64,000 nt of DNA from an uncultured Prevotellaceae bacterium. Lineage in GTDB: Bacteria > Bacteroidota > Bacteroidia > Bacteroidales > Muribaculaceae. A model generated the notes under the pieces. That model was not told where the DNA came from. It worked only from the letters and a program-made list of their open reading frames with translations, and did not search any database. Location of the stretch: NCBI GenBank assembly GCA_900318255.1, contig ONJX01000016.1, positions 1 to 64,000 on the forward strand. Direction: 5' to 3'. Below are positions 24,986 to 34,078 of the stretch, one piece after another; positions within the stretch are counted from its first letter, which is position 1; every line of letters starts with the position of its first letter. The position numbers and the translations under genes were made by a program.

Positions 24986-26170
24986 TCATTGTGTTTTAGC
25001 TCGCTTGAGGCGACGGTTAATATTGACTTGAACCACACAATAGTCAATGAGTGGCGCAAAGGCGTTCATCAGCAGCACAGCAAGCATGGCTCCCTCGGGG
25101 TAGCCGCCATTGTAAACCCTGATGAGAATGGCAAATACTCCAATTAAGAAGCCATAGATATATTGGCCAATCTTTGTTCTTGCTCCGGTCACTGGGTCGG
25201 TGGCCATGAACACCGCAGCAAAGGCGAAGCCTCCAAAGCAAACCTGCGCCAATGGGTCGAGCATTGAGGCGGGGTAAGCCGATGTGGGAAAAGCATGGGC
25301 TAGAGCACCCATCGCCAAGCCACCGGCAAAGACGCTCACCATCACTCGCCATGAGGCGATGCCAGTGATGAGCAGAATGGCTGCACCTATTAAGATGGCA
25401 ATCATCGATGTCTCGCCAGGTGATCCAGGAATGAGGCCTACGAAGGCATCGATTGTTGACGGGATTTTGTCACTTAAAGTGTCTCCCACATTAGTGGCCA
25501 CATCGCCAAGTGGAGTGGCTCCCGAGAAGGTGTCGGGGGCAGTTCCGCCAAACCCAAACGCCGGGTCGGTCTTCACAAAAGCCATGTCGCCACTCATCTT
25601 TGACGGATAAGCAAAGAAGAGGAACGCGCGCGTGATGAGAGCTACGTTGAAGATGTTCATGCCAGTGCCACCAAAAATCTCTTTCGCAAAGATCACGGCA
25701 AAGGCAGTGGCCACAGCAGTCATCCACAGCGGGGTGTTGATGGGAACGATGAGGGGAATTAAAATACCTGTTACCAGGAATCCTTCTTGTATCTCCTTGT
25801 GGTGGATTTGAGCCCCAATGAACTCAATGCCCAGTCCCACTACATAGGACACCACAATAACGGGCAGCATGGCAAGCAAGCCAAAGAAGAACATCTCCCA
25901 GAATGTGGCATCAGTACCCACTGCCTTAAAGTGCTGAAAACCGATATTGTACATCGCAAAGAGCAAGCATGGCAGGAGAGCGACTACCACCGTTATCATG
26001 GTTCGCTTCATGTCGTTGCTGTCATGGATGTGTGCGCCCGACCTCGATGTGGTGTTAGGCGTGAACAAGAACGTTTCCATTCCTTCGAAGACCGACTCGA
26101 GCTTTTCGAGCTTGCCGCCTTCCTGGAAATGGGGCTTGATCTTGTCCATGAATTTTCTTAAGGATTTCAC
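24986..26170 (-). CDS. nqrB: Na+-NQR subunit B
   Basis: A 394-residue membrane subunit of the NqrB/RnfD family carrying covalent FMN at the Thr of FSGATPLGDVA. Around ten membrane segments. The N-terminal MDKIKPHFQEGGKLEKLESVFEGMETFLFTP is the cytoplasmic extension typical for NqrB, which is involved in quinone and inhibitor binding. Confidence 0.96.
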   Translation of the reverse strand: MKSLRKFMDKIKPHFQEGGKLEKLESVFEGMETFLFTPNTTSRSGAHIHDSNDMKRTMITVVVALLPCLLFAMYNIGFQHFKAVGTDATFWEMFFFGLLAMLPVIVVSYVVGLGIEFIGAQIHHKEIQEGFLVTGILIPLIVPINTPLWMTAVATAFAVIFAKEIFGGTGMNIFNVALITRAFLFFAYPSKMSGDMAFVKTDPAFGFGGTAPDTFSGATPLGDVATNVGDTLSDKIPSTIDAFVGLIPGSPGETSMIAILIGAAILLITGIASWRVMVSVFAGGLAMGALAHAFPTSAYPASMLDPLAQVCFGGFAFAAVFMATDPVTGARTKIGQYIYGFLIGVFAILIRVYNGGYPEGAMLAVLLMNAFAPLIDYCVVQVNINRRLKRAKTQ

Positions 26171-26225
26171 TTTATCTTTTTGTTTAAATATTAATACTCA
26201 TTTTATTGAAGAATAGTTTGTTGTG

Positions 26226-27554
26226 CTAACACATTTCGGCTCTCATCTTGTCGAGCCCGTCGCGCACGATGCGTTGAAGCTCAAGTTTTGATGTGTCGGC
26301 ATACTCGGCAAGAGCGAAATCTTCGGGGGCAATTTCATAGATACCCAGTTGCTCCATCTTGTCGATGTCAAAGGCAATAATGGCTTTTATTAAGAACTCG
26401 GCATAAATGTCCATAGGCAGCATGTTGTCGTATTCTCCGCTCAGGACAATCGCCCTCTCGCCACCATTAAGCTTGGCATCGAGATCTACTTCCTTGTGAC
26501 GGCCAAAAATGCCACTGGTAAAGACGTGATATATGCTGTATTTTTTAGGACTCAGCGACGCCCATCCCATAAACTCGTCTTTCTTATTGATTTCGTTGAT
26601 AACAGTTACATGGCGATAGGGGGCGTGTAAGTATCCTTCAATCGACTCTCTCACACCAGTGAGCACGTTGCCGCTGATGATGCGCAACTCTTTTCCAGAG
26701 TCGCTGAGTCTGCCATCAAGAAGAGAACTGAGCTTGCAGCCCATAGTTGCTTTCATATAAGATGGCTGGTCAACTCCAGGCCCGTTCACAGCCACGACAG
26801 TGGAGTAGTCCATCTTGCCGGTTTCAAAGAGTTTGCCAATTCTCGCAGCAGTCACCACGTCGAGAGTCCACACCACTTCTCCTTTGTTGACGGGCTTTAC
26901 GTTAGCAATCTGCACACCAGCATTGCCTGCTGGGTGTGGTCCCGAGAATGTGTTAGTTTCGGCACCAGTGTCGGTGATCGGGTCATTTGGGGAGCATCCC
27001 AAATACACCTTCCCGTCGGTCATTGTTGACAGCACCTCTACAGCTTTGCTAAGGAATTTCACATCATCACCAAGAATTTTCTTGAGAGAAGGCGCAAGCG
27101 GTGCTGAGTCAAAAGCAGTGATGAAGATGTCGCGAGGACGGGCACTGGAGCTTGGCACAATGTCGTAGGGGCGCTGGCGGAGCATAGGCCACAGGCCACT
27201 TTCCAGGAGCAATGCCTTTGGGTTCTCTCGAGTGTCGAATGTCACTGAGCGAGCTTCGTTGTCGGGTTCTATCACTACCGCCATGATTTTGCGACGATCG
27301 CCGCGCACCACCTGCTTAACTGTTCCGCTAACAGGCGAAGTTACTTTAATTTTCTCATCACCTTTGTCATGATAGAGCGGCTCTCCGGCAGCCACCTTCT
27401 CGCCCTCTTTCTTTTCCATGCGGGGGATGATACCGGTAAAATCATCAGGCACAACAGCATAGGTGTCGCTAGCGCGTGAGTCAACAACATTGTCATCTGT
27501 GATTTTACCTTTAAGGTTTATATCAAACCCTCTTTTTAATTTAATCAATGCCAT
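26226..27554 (-). CDS. nqrA: Na+-NQR subunit A
   Basis: A 442-residue cytoplasmic-face subunit that binds ubiquinone/menaquinone. It has the barrel-sandwich region KVTSPVSGTVKQVVRGDRRK near residues 73-92, the NVLTGVRESIEGYL segment, and a C-terminal quinone-binding part (SLSPKKYSIYHVFTSG). First gene of the operon, divergent from exbB. Confidence 0.96.
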   Translation of the reverse strand: MALIKLKRGFDINLKGKITDDNVVDSRASDTYAVVPDDFTGIIPRMEKKEGEKVAAGEPLYHDKGDEKIKVTSPVSGTVKQVVRGDRRKIMAVVIEPDNEARSVTFDTRENPKALLLESGLWPMLRQRPYDIVPSSSARPRDIFITAFDSAPLAPSLKKILGDDVKFLSKAVEVLSTMTDGKVYLGCSPNDPITDTGAETNTFSGPHPAGNAGVQIANVKPVNKGEVVWTLDVVTAARIGKLFETGKMDYSTVVAVNGPGVDQPSYMKATMGCKLSSLLDGRLSDSGKELRIISGNVLTGVRESIEGYLHAPYRHVTVINEINKKDEFMGWASLSPKKYSIYHVFTSGIFGRHKEVDLDAKLNGGERAIVLSGEYDNMLPMDIYAEFLIKAIIAFDIDKMEQLGIYEIAPEDFALAEYADTSKLELQRIVRDGLDKMRAEMC

Positions 27555-28079
27555 GTTATAATAATAATGAGTGCATTTTTACAATATCGGCAAAGGTACA
27601 AAAAATAAATAACATAGCGAATACTTAAAACAGGAAAAAATATTTCTAACAAGAATAAAAGAGGAACATAACCAGCATCAACTTTTTAATTCATAGGTTA
27701 TTATTGTGTGTATAATAAAGTGATAATTTACCACGCCATTGACTTTTGAGTAAAAAAAAAAGAAAAAAAAGAGTAAATGACTTTGTGTTTTTAAAAAAAA
27801 TGTAATAAATTTGCGTGAATTTTTGCAGATAAATATTGCCTTTTAGGCTTTTTTAAACGCATAAAATCGTGAAAACTAGAGCTATGAACATTTAGTTGTT
27901 GATAAATTATTGCTTTTTGATACACTATTTTAATGGCTCTCACGTTTAAAATACATTAAATTATTAAACATCTTTTGATTTGAGATACCAAACTTGACAT
28001 CATAAAACACTGATACTTATAAAACTATATCTATAATTAATCATTTTTATTAACATTCAAATTTCTAATTTTTTAAATT
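27555..28079. other. 525-base divergent region between nqrA and exbB
   Basis: Very A/T-rich. On the minus strand a -7-like TACCTTTG at 27598-27591 may serve nqrA, but no good -33 is found at the right spacing. On the plus strand the exbB promoter lies at 27782-27813, so exbB has a leader of about 260 bases. No open frame of note and no named RNA family recognised in the leader. Confidence 0.6.
27782..27813 (+). promoter_or_regulatory. Promoter of the exbB operon
   Basis: -33 TTTG (27782-27785), 20-base spacer, -7 TAAATTTG (27806-27813). Good consensus match, far (about 265 bases) from the start codon. Confidence 0.65.
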
Positions 28080-29036
28080 ATGGAAGCTACAAAGCCAAAC
28101 AACCCACAGCCACAGGCTCCAAAGCCAGCTGTAAAACCACAGCCCCAGGTTGCTAAACCACAACCCATGGCTGCAAAACCACAACCAAAGAAAGCTAATG
28201 ACAAGGCCGTTGACAGCAATGTTGGTGGCATCAAGAATGCATTCCTCGTAATCCTGGTTTGCCTTGTTCTTGCAGTTTGCTTGTTTCTCTTTGTAATGGG
28301 TGCTATTTCTAACTTTACTGGTCTGCCCGAGGGCGACGCTTCGAAGTTTGCATTCCAAGTTGGCGAAGAAGTTAAATTGGCTCCAGCCAACCTTGCTGGT
28401 ACCGTTTACAAGGGCGGTTTCGTGGTTCCTATCCTGTTGACCTGCCTCTTCACAGTTATCGTTCTCTCGGTTGAGCGTTGGTTTGCTATTGGCAAGGCTA
28501 AGGGTAAAGGCAACATCACCAAGTTTGTCGAGAATGTTAAGGCTGCACTTCAGAATAAGGACATCGCTAAGGCTGAGGAACTCTGCCGTCAGCAGAAAGG
28601 TACAGTAGGCGCTGTTGTTTATCAAACACTGCAGAAGTACAAAGAGATGGACAAGGACACCCTTCTCCAAAAAGAGCAGAAGCTTGTTTCTATTCAGCAG
28701 ACCCTTGAGGAGGCTACCGCTGTTGAGATGCCAGCCCTGCAACAGAACCTGCCAGTGATTGCCACCCTGACCACTCTGGGTACCCTGCTCGGTCTGTTTG
28801 GTACTGTGCTTGGTATGATCAAGTCGTTCCAGGCTCTGTCACAATCAGGTGCTCCCGACTCTACTGAGCTGTCAACTGGTATTTCTGAGGCACTTGTGAA
28901 CACCGCTACCGGTATCGCAACTGCCGCCTTGGCACTTATTTCTTATAACTACTACAGTAGCAAAATCGACAAGATGACTTATGCCATCGACGAAATTGGC
29001 TTCTCTATTGTTTCTACTTTCGCTGCTACTCATTAA
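28080..29036 (+). CDS. exbB: MotA/TolQ/ExbB proton channel protein
   Basis: A 318-residue inner-membrane protein forming the pentameric channel that energises TonB with the proton gradient. Three membrane regions: about 55-75 (NAFLVILVCLVLAVCLFLFV), 115-135 (GGFVVPILLTCLFTVIVLS) and the long paired helices around 215-250 and 275-300 (TLTTLGTLLGLFGTVLGMIKSF, TATGIATAALALISYN), which hold the conserved pore Thr. Unusual is the first 47 residues, a Pro/Lys/Gln/Ala-rich tail with repeated KPQPxxAKPQP units. First gene of the exbB-exbD-exbD-tonB set. Confidence 0.93.
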   Translation: MEATKPNNPQPQAPKPAVKPQPQVAKPQPMAAKPQPKKANDKAVDSNVGGIKNAFLVILVCLVLAVCLFLFVMGAISNFTGLPEGDASKFAFQVGEEVKLAPANLAGTVYKGGFVVPILLTCLFTVIVLSVERWFAIGKAKGKGNITKFVENVKAALQNKDIAKAEELCRQQKGTVGAVVYQTLQKYKEMDKDTLLQKEQKLVSIQQTLEEATAVEMPALQQNLPVIATLTTLGTLLGLFGTVLGMIKSFQALSQSGAPDSTELSTGISEALVNTATGIATAALALISYNYYSSKIDKMTYAIDEIGFSIVSTFAATH

Positions 29037-29097
29037 TTAATATAAAGGCAGCAAAATTTAATTATCATTTTAGATAACAATTAATTTAAGTGTAACA

Positions 29098-29793
29098 ATG
29101 GGAAAAGTCAAAATAAAGAAACATAGTACAATCATCGACATGACGGCGATGAGTGACGTGACTGTTCTTCTGTTGACTTTCTTCATGTTGACTTCAACAT
29201 TCCTTCAGAAAGAGCCAGTTCAGGTTGTGACACCTCCATCGGTTAGTGAGACAAAGGTGCCTGATGAGAAACTCGTGCAGATTCTTGTCGCTCCTGATGG
29301 AAAGGTATATATGAACCTCACTGGTGCCAGGGATTCATCGGTTTTGGCAAGCGATAAATTCCGTGCTGAGGTAGTAAACAGGGCTTATGGCAAGTATTGC
29401 GAGATGCATCCCAGTGCTCCAAAGCTCACTGCAGTGCAGCAGCAGGAATTTTCAAAGCTTACCACATTTGGCGTTCCATTCAGCAAACTAACTCAATGGC
29501 TTGAGATGCCAATGGAAAAACGTGATGAGTTCTTGAAGACTGAAGGTGGAATTCCTATTGAATTGTCAAAAAAGGACGGTACACGTAATGAGTTTCAGAT
29601 TTGGTTAAGCGCAATAAAAGAAGTGATGCAAAGTCACGACCTTGGAAAAGACTTGACAGGTGGTCAGGGCGTAGCTATTAAAGCGAGCCAATACTCACCT
29701 TACAGCCTTGTACAAGTGGTTATGGACAACTTGCAGACAGAGAGGTTGAACAAGTTCACCTTGATGACTTCATTAAAAGCAGAGGAGGAATAA
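29098..29793 (+). CDS. exbD: ExbD/TolR biopolymer transport protein (copy 1)
   Basis: 231 residues with one N-terminal membrane helix. The conserved pattern IIDMTAMSDVTVLLLTFFMLTSTF (about 12-35) contains the proton-carrying Asp. The rest is a periplasmic domain that is longer than the usual 140 residues and includes an insertion of about 80 residues in the middle. It forms the ExbB5D2 motor with TonB. It ends 3 bases before the second exbD. Confidence 0.9.
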   Translation: MGKVKIKKHSTIIDMTAMSDVTVLLLTFFMLTSTFLQKEPVQVVTPPSVSETKVPDEKLVQILVAPDGKVYMNLTGARDSSVLASDKFRAEVVNRAYGKYCEMHPSAPKLTAVQQQEFSKLTTFGVPFSKLTQWLEMPMEKRDEFLKTEGGIPIELSKKDGTRNEFQIWLSAIKEVMQSHDLGKDLTGGQGVAIKASQYSPYSLVQVVMDNLQTERLNKFTLMTSLKAEEE

Positions 29794-29796
29794 GAT

Positions 29797-30471
29797 ATGG
29801 CAAAGAAAGATAAAAGTCGTCAGAAAAAATTTGACACACGTATCGACTTCACTCCAATGGTTGATATGAACATGTTGTTGATCACATTCTTTATGTTGTG
29901 TACCACAATGTTGAAATCTCAAACTCTCGACCTTGTGTTGCCCACTAACGACGATGTGAACAAGGAGGAAGAGACCAAGATTAAGCAAAGTGACGCTATC
30001 ACCTTTATCATTGACGGTACTGTTACTAAAGACAACCTGGGAAATGACGAGGTGAAATCTGGAACTGTTTACTTCTATGAAGGTCAGCCCGACATGGAGA
30101 ACTACACTCTTGATGAGATCAAGTTTGGAAACAGCAAGGATGCCATCCGTGGCAAACTGCAGGAGAAGAACAAAGATCTTCTCGTTCAAATCAACAAGTT
30201 CAAACAAGAGTGGAAGAACGGACAAATAAATGACTCGGTTTATAACGAAAAGGTGAAGAAGGCACGTGCCGACCAAGCTGCCGACATCAACGCCAAGCGA
30301 CCTATCGTTATGATTAAGCCTACTTCAAACGCCAGCTATGCTGACGTGGTGAGATTGCTCGACGAAATGCAAATTAACCAGGTATCGACCTACCAGATTG
30401 AGACGCTCAACAAGCAAGACTCAATCCTCTATGAGAAGAAAGTGGGTCGTCCTCTTGGTGCTGCTAAATAA
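29797..30471 (+). CDS. exbD: ExbD/TolR biopolymer transport protein (copy 2)
   Basis: 224 residues with a single membrane helix. TRIDFTPMVDMNMLLITFFMLCTTM (about 13-37) holds the conserved Asp. The periplasmic part carries an insertion with a charged coiled-coil-like segment (about 125-165, KNKDLLVQINKFKQEWKNG). Two tandem, diverged exbD genes are standard in Bacteroidetes TonB operons; whether they form a heterodimer is inference. Confidence 0.9.
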   Translation: MAKKDKSRQKKFDTRIDFTPMVDMNMLLITFFMLCTTMLKSQTLDLVLPTNDDVNKEEETKIKQSDAITFIIDGTVTKDNLGNDEVKSGTVYFYEGQPDMENYTLDEIKFGNSKDAIRGKLQEKNKDLLVQINKFKQEWKNGQINDSVYNEKVKKARADQAADINAKRPIVMIKPTSNASYADVVRLLDEMQINQVSTYQIETLNKQDSILYEKKVGRPLGAAK

Positions 30472-30499
30472 TTATTAATCTTTTAAAAAAGAAAAAATT

Positions 30500-31399
30500 A
30501 TGGCAAAAGATGTAGATCTTTCATCGAGGCAATGGCTTGATATAGTATTTGAGGGCAAAAATAAAGACTTTGGTGCCTATGTACTCCGCAACGAGTCGGC
30601 AAAACGTCACAACAAGTCGGTGATTTTCACCTTGATAGGTGTCATCATTGTTGCGGCTGCTGCTTGGGGATGGACTAAGTATAACGCTTACATGACCGAG
30701 AAGCGCCTTGCCGAGGAGAAAGCTCGCCAAGAAGCTCTTGCCAAGCAAATGGAACAAGAGCTTGAGGAGGAAATGGAAGAAGAGCCCGAATATATTGAAC
30801 CTGAAAAAGAGGAAGTTCTTCAAGAAGAAGTACAGAACTCACAGAAGGTTACTGAGCTTAATATCGTAGCCGATGAGCTCGTTAAGGAACCACCCAAGAC
30901 ACAAGAACAGCTCAAGGAAGATGAGCGTCAGGTTGGTGCCGTTGATGAGGACAAAGGTACAAACGATATTACAAAAGATGTTGTGAAAGTTGACCAGACA
31001 GTGGTTGAGGTTAAAGAACCTCCTAAACCCAAAGAGGAGGAGAAGAAACCCGAACCTAAGCCCAAAGAGGAAGAGGTGTTCAAGAGCGCTGCTCACATGC
31101 CTTCGTTCCCTGGTGGTGATGGTGCACTGATGTCGTTCATCAACAAGAACATCCGTTATCCTCAGGTTGCTCAGGACAATGGCGTTCAAGGTAAGGTTAT
31201 CGTTCAGTTCGTGGTAGAGAAGGACGGTAGAGTAGGCGAGGTAAAGGTAGCTCGCGGCGTTGACAAAGACCTCGATCGCGAGGCAGTGCGCGTGTGCAAG
31301 ATGCTTCCTAAGTTCTCTCCTGGCCGCAATGCCGTTGGTGACCCCGTTCGCGTGTGGTACACCCTGCCAGTAACCTTTAAACTTCAAGGTGTAAACTAA
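30500..31399 (+). CDS. tonB: TonB family energy transducer
   Basis: 299 residues: a short cytosolic N-terminus, one membrane helix (about 34-55, SVIFTLIGVIIVAAAAWGW), a long acidic Glu/Pro/Lys-rich periplasmic linker (about 65-190, with QELEEEMEEEPEYIEPEKEE and PPKPKEEEKKPEP), and a C-terminal TonB_C domain (about 205-299) with HMPSFPGGDGALMSFINKNIRYP, QGKVIVQFVVEKDGRV and the final VWYTLPVTFKLQ. The N-terminal DLSSRQWLDIVFEGKNKDFGAYVLR is typical of Bacteroidetes TonB. It drives TonB-dependent outer-membrane transporters. Confidence 0.93.
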   Translation: MAKDVDLSSRQWLDIVFEGKNKDFGAYVLRNESAKRHNKSVIFTLIGVIIVAAAAWGWTKYNAYMTEKRLAEEKARQEALAKQMEQELEEEMEEEPEYIEPEKEEVLQEEVQNSQKVTELNIVADELVKEPPKTQEQLKEDERQVGAVDEDKGTNDITKDVVKVDQTVVEVKEPPKPKEEEKKPEPKPKEEEVFKSAAHMPSFPGGDGALMSFINKNIRYPQVAQDNGVQGKVIVQFVVEKDGRVGEVKVARGVDKDLDREAVRVCKMLPKFSPGRNAVGDPVRVWYTLPVTFKLQGVN

Positions 31400-31437
31400 T
31401 CCTTGCTATTTCGATATTACAATTGAAATAATTTTAA

Positions 31438-31471
31438 AAAACCACAGAGCATTTGCTCCTGTGGTTTTTTT
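31438..31471 (+). terminator. Terminator after tonB
   Basis: Stem of AACCACAGAGC and GCTCCTGTGGTT with one bulged base and an ATTT loop (31439-31466), followed by TTTTTTT. Confidence 0.85.
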
Positions 31472-31546
31472 GATTTTTTATACTAAAAAACTCGTGTTGA
31501 CCGAATAATTTTGCCTAATTTTGTCCAGATAAAAATACTATAACTT

Positions 31547-32578
31547 ATGAACTGTCCAAACTGCGGCACACAAGTAGATGCCAATGACACATATTGCTCA
31601 TATTGTGGCGCTAAAGTGCATCATCAGCCCATAGTGGAGCAATCGTCCATTAATCCTAGTTCAGGCTCATCCTCATGGCGAAATACTGCACCCTCCAAAA
31701 GGCAAGATGCCGATTCCAAGAAGAATGTGCGTGCCTTGTTGTTGTCGATACTTGGAATAATTGTGGCCATTGCTCTTGCGGCTTTCATTTTTAACTATAT
31801 CAACCACAACAATGAGGAGGCCTTATGGGAAGAGTGTGTGTCGAAAAAGCAAATCGATGACCTTAGAACCTATATGGAGAAATATCCAGAGGGAGAGCAT
31901 TACCAGGAAGCAAAAGCCATGCTCGACAAGCTCGTAATGGAGAAAGAAACATGGGAGCAGGCGCGAGCTAGCAACGACGAAGACCACTTGCGCTCATACA
32001 TCAGATATAATCCTGATAGCGAGCACCTTGCTGAGGCACGCAGTCTCCTTGATGATATAGTGTGGAACAAGGCATTGGCAACAAACACAAAAGAGGCCTT
32101 TGAACAGTATATCAAAGAGTTTCCTGATGGCACACACTTGGCTGACGCAAGGAACCACTTCGATGAAAAGCGGCTTGCCGAGCTCACCCCTGGCGAGTGC
32201 GACAATGTGAAGAGCACGATTCAGAATTTTCTCTTGGCACTTGAAGAATGGGATGCCAATCTAATGCTCACAACTTGTAATGCTCAGATGGCGAACTTTA
32301 TGGGCAAATCTAATGCGTCGCTCAACGACGTGAGGGAATACTATGATGCTTATCGGGAAAGCGACATTGATTCTATCAGGTTCACCGCACTGGATGTTGA
32401 CGTGCAAAAGGTCATTAAGAATGACAAAAGAGCTGAGTATAAAGTTGCTTTTACCGCTACCCGCAGAACCCATCGCACGAGTGCCCATGTGGATGATGTT
32501 GCTGTGATGAGTGGGCGGGCAGTAGTTGATGATCGTTACCGCTTCACCCAGTTGACAATGGACAAAGTGCCCCAGTAA
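31547..32578 (+). CDS. Zinc-ribbon, single-pass membrane protein with three TPR-like repeats
   Basis: 343 residues. The N-terminal zinc ribbon (CPNCGTQVDANDTYCSYCGAK, residues 3-23) has two CxxC pairs. A basic Ser-rich linker leads to one membrane helix (about 65-85, ALLLSILGIIVAIALAAFIF). Next are three repeats of about 45 residues with the pattern W..A........L..YI..YP.G.H...A...LD (about 93-205), then a C-terminal domain of about 120 residues resembling an NTF2-like or DUF4878-type fold (VKSTIQNFLLALEEWDAN). Function unknown. Two -7-like TAATTTTG boxes lie at 31506-31513 and 31516-31523 without a good -33. It is separated from tonB by a terminator. Confidence 0.75.
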   Translation: MNCPNCGTQVDANDTYCSYCGAKVHHQPIVEQSSINPSSGSSSWRNTAPSKRQDADSKKNVRALLLSILGIIVAIALAAFIFNYINHNNEEALWEECVSKKQIDDLRTYMEKYPEGEHYQEAKAMLDKLVMEKETWEQARASNDEDHLRSYIRYNPDSEHLAEARSLLDDIVWNKALATNTKEAFEQYIKEFPDGTHLADARNHFDEKRLAELTPGECDNVKSTIQNFLLALEEWDANLMLTTCNAQMANFMGKSNASLNDVREYYDAYRESDIDSIRFTALDVDVQKVIKNDKRAEYKVAFTATRRTHRTSAHVDDVAVMSGRAVVDDRYRFTQLTMDKVPQ

Positions 32579-32757
32579 TTATTTAATTAAGGTTTTTTTG
32601 TTAAGATTTTATAATATGTAACAAGGTTTGAGGCCACCTATCTTTTTTTTTAGTAATTTTACATGATAAAAATAATTGTTGGCAGGTTTTTTGCTTTTTG
32701 GCATTAAACAAAACATCAATTGCTAGGTCTAAGGTACAAATTTAAGAAATTGAGAAT

Positions 32758-33042
32758 ATGCAGTTCAACGCGTCCAGTATATTTAAAGCAATAAGAATAC
32801 TCTTCGGAGCATTTATGATTGTGGTATATCTAGGTATGGCCTATCTGCTATATGTCAATTTCTTTAAATGGAACACCGAGCCATGGCTCACGCTGCGATA
32901 TGTGTTTGCAACCGTTCTCGCTATCTATGGCATCTACCGCTGCTACAGGCAGATTAAAGGCATTGACTATTATCGCTTGAGAGATATGGAAGAAAGATTT
33001 GACAAATATAACAAAACACAAGACAGTCATGAAAATCAATAA
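32758..33042 (+). CDS. Small membrane protein of unknown function
   Basis: 94 residues with two predicted membrane helices (about 9-34 and 46-62) and a charged C-terminal tail (YYRLRDMEERFDKYNKTQD). I know of no function for it. Its stop overlaps the next gene's start by 14 bases, so it is co-translated with the PstS-like lipoprotein. The pairing suggests that it belongs to the same membrane system. Confidence 0.7.
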   Translation: MQFNASSIFKAIRILFGAFMIVVYLGMAYLLYVNFFKWNTEPWLTLRYVFATVLAIYGIYRCYRQIKGIDYYRLRDMEERFDKYNKTQDSHENQ

Positions 33043-34030
33043 AATATTATATTGTCTAGCATTACTGGCCATAGTCGGCATCACAATCACCTCATGTAGT
33101 GGTTGTGGCAATAAGAATAATGGTTATGCCAGCAATTTGTCAAAAGTGATCTGCGACGAGTCGTTTAAAAACATTCTTGACGAAGAGATTCAAGTGTTTG
33201 AGTTTCAATATCGAGATAAAAATATTAGTGTCTTGCCCCTCTACCTTGACGAGTCCTCGGCTATGGACTCCTTGCTCGATGGGAAGGTAAATGTGATTAT
33301 AACTTATCGTGATCTCACCTTAAACCAAAAGAGGATTCTAAAGGGTCAGAACAGGGCTTATCGCTCACAACGCATTGCTGTTGACGCCATAGCATTAATA
33401 GTAAACAAAGATAATGACATTGATTACCTGTCGATGAACGACATACGCGACATTTTAACAGGCAAGTCAACAAAATGGGGGCAAGTGTATCCCACCAAAT
33501 TGAAAGATCAGCCGATACATGTCGTCTTTGACCGCAACGGATCAGGGGTCGTTCACTACATGAAAGATAAGTTCAACAACGGCAAGGATTTCCCCATCGA
33601 GTATTATGCTCAAGGAAGCTCACAAGCGGTTTTTGACTTAGTTGAGAAAGACAAGAATGCACTGGGCGTGATAGGCGTTAGCTGGATTACCGACGACATG
33701 AAATCAACAGTAAAACCCATAGAAGAACGTTTTGCCGACCTGGAAAAAGGTGGAGCGGTTGAGGGCACATCTTTCACTAATAAGATTAAAGTGCTTGGGG
33801 TTAGGAAAGAAGATGTAATAAAAGACTTTAAGCCTTATCAACAATATATCTACGACGGCAATTATCCTTTAACCCGTGAGATCTTTGCTATTGATGCATC
33901 AGGACTAGGCACTACCGACCATAACTTCTTTGTGTTTATCACTAGTAGCATAGGTCAGAAAATCATACTCCAAACAGGCATTTCTCCAGCTGGCGTGCCA
34001 GTGAGGATTGTCAACTTGGGTGGAGAATAA
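33029..34030 (+). CDS. PstS-like substrate-binding lipoprotein
   Basis: 333 residues from the ATG at 33029, starting with a lipoprotein signal (ALLAIVGITITSC, lipid on the Cys). It has the PBP type II fold of phosphate-binding proteins: DSLLDGKVNVIITYRDL, IALIVNKDNDIDYLSMNDIRDILTGK, FDRNGSGVVHYMKDKF and ALGVIGVSWI. In this family the DRNGSG loop contacts phosphate. No pstC, pstA or pstB is nearby; the gene sits behind exbBD-tonB, so it may be a sensor or a TonB-linked accessory rather than an ABC importer part. That last point is inference. Confidence 0.82.
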   Translation: MKINKILYCLALLAIVGITITSCSGCGNKNNGYASNLSKVICDESFKNILDEEIQVFEFQYRDKNISVLPLYLDESSAMDSLLDGKVNVIITYRDLTLNQKRILKGQNRAYRSQRIAVDAIALIVNKDNDIDYLSMNDIRDILTGKSTKWGQVYPTKLKDQPIHVVFDRNGSGVVHYMKDKFNNGKDFPIEYYAQGSSQAVFDLVEKDKNALGVIGVSWITDDMKSTVKPIEERFADLEKGGAVEGTSFTNKIKVLGVRKEDVIKDFKPYQQYIYDGNYPLTREIFAIDASGLGTTDHNFFVFITSSIGQKIILQTGISPAGVPVRIVNLGGE

Positions 34031-34078
34031 ATATCAGAGTTAATGACAACAATTAATAACCATTTAATATTTACTAAA

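Noticed and set aside
33029..34030. Part of a phosphate ABC importer
   Set aside because: The fold fits PstS, but no permease or ATPase genes are present and the context is a TonB operon.
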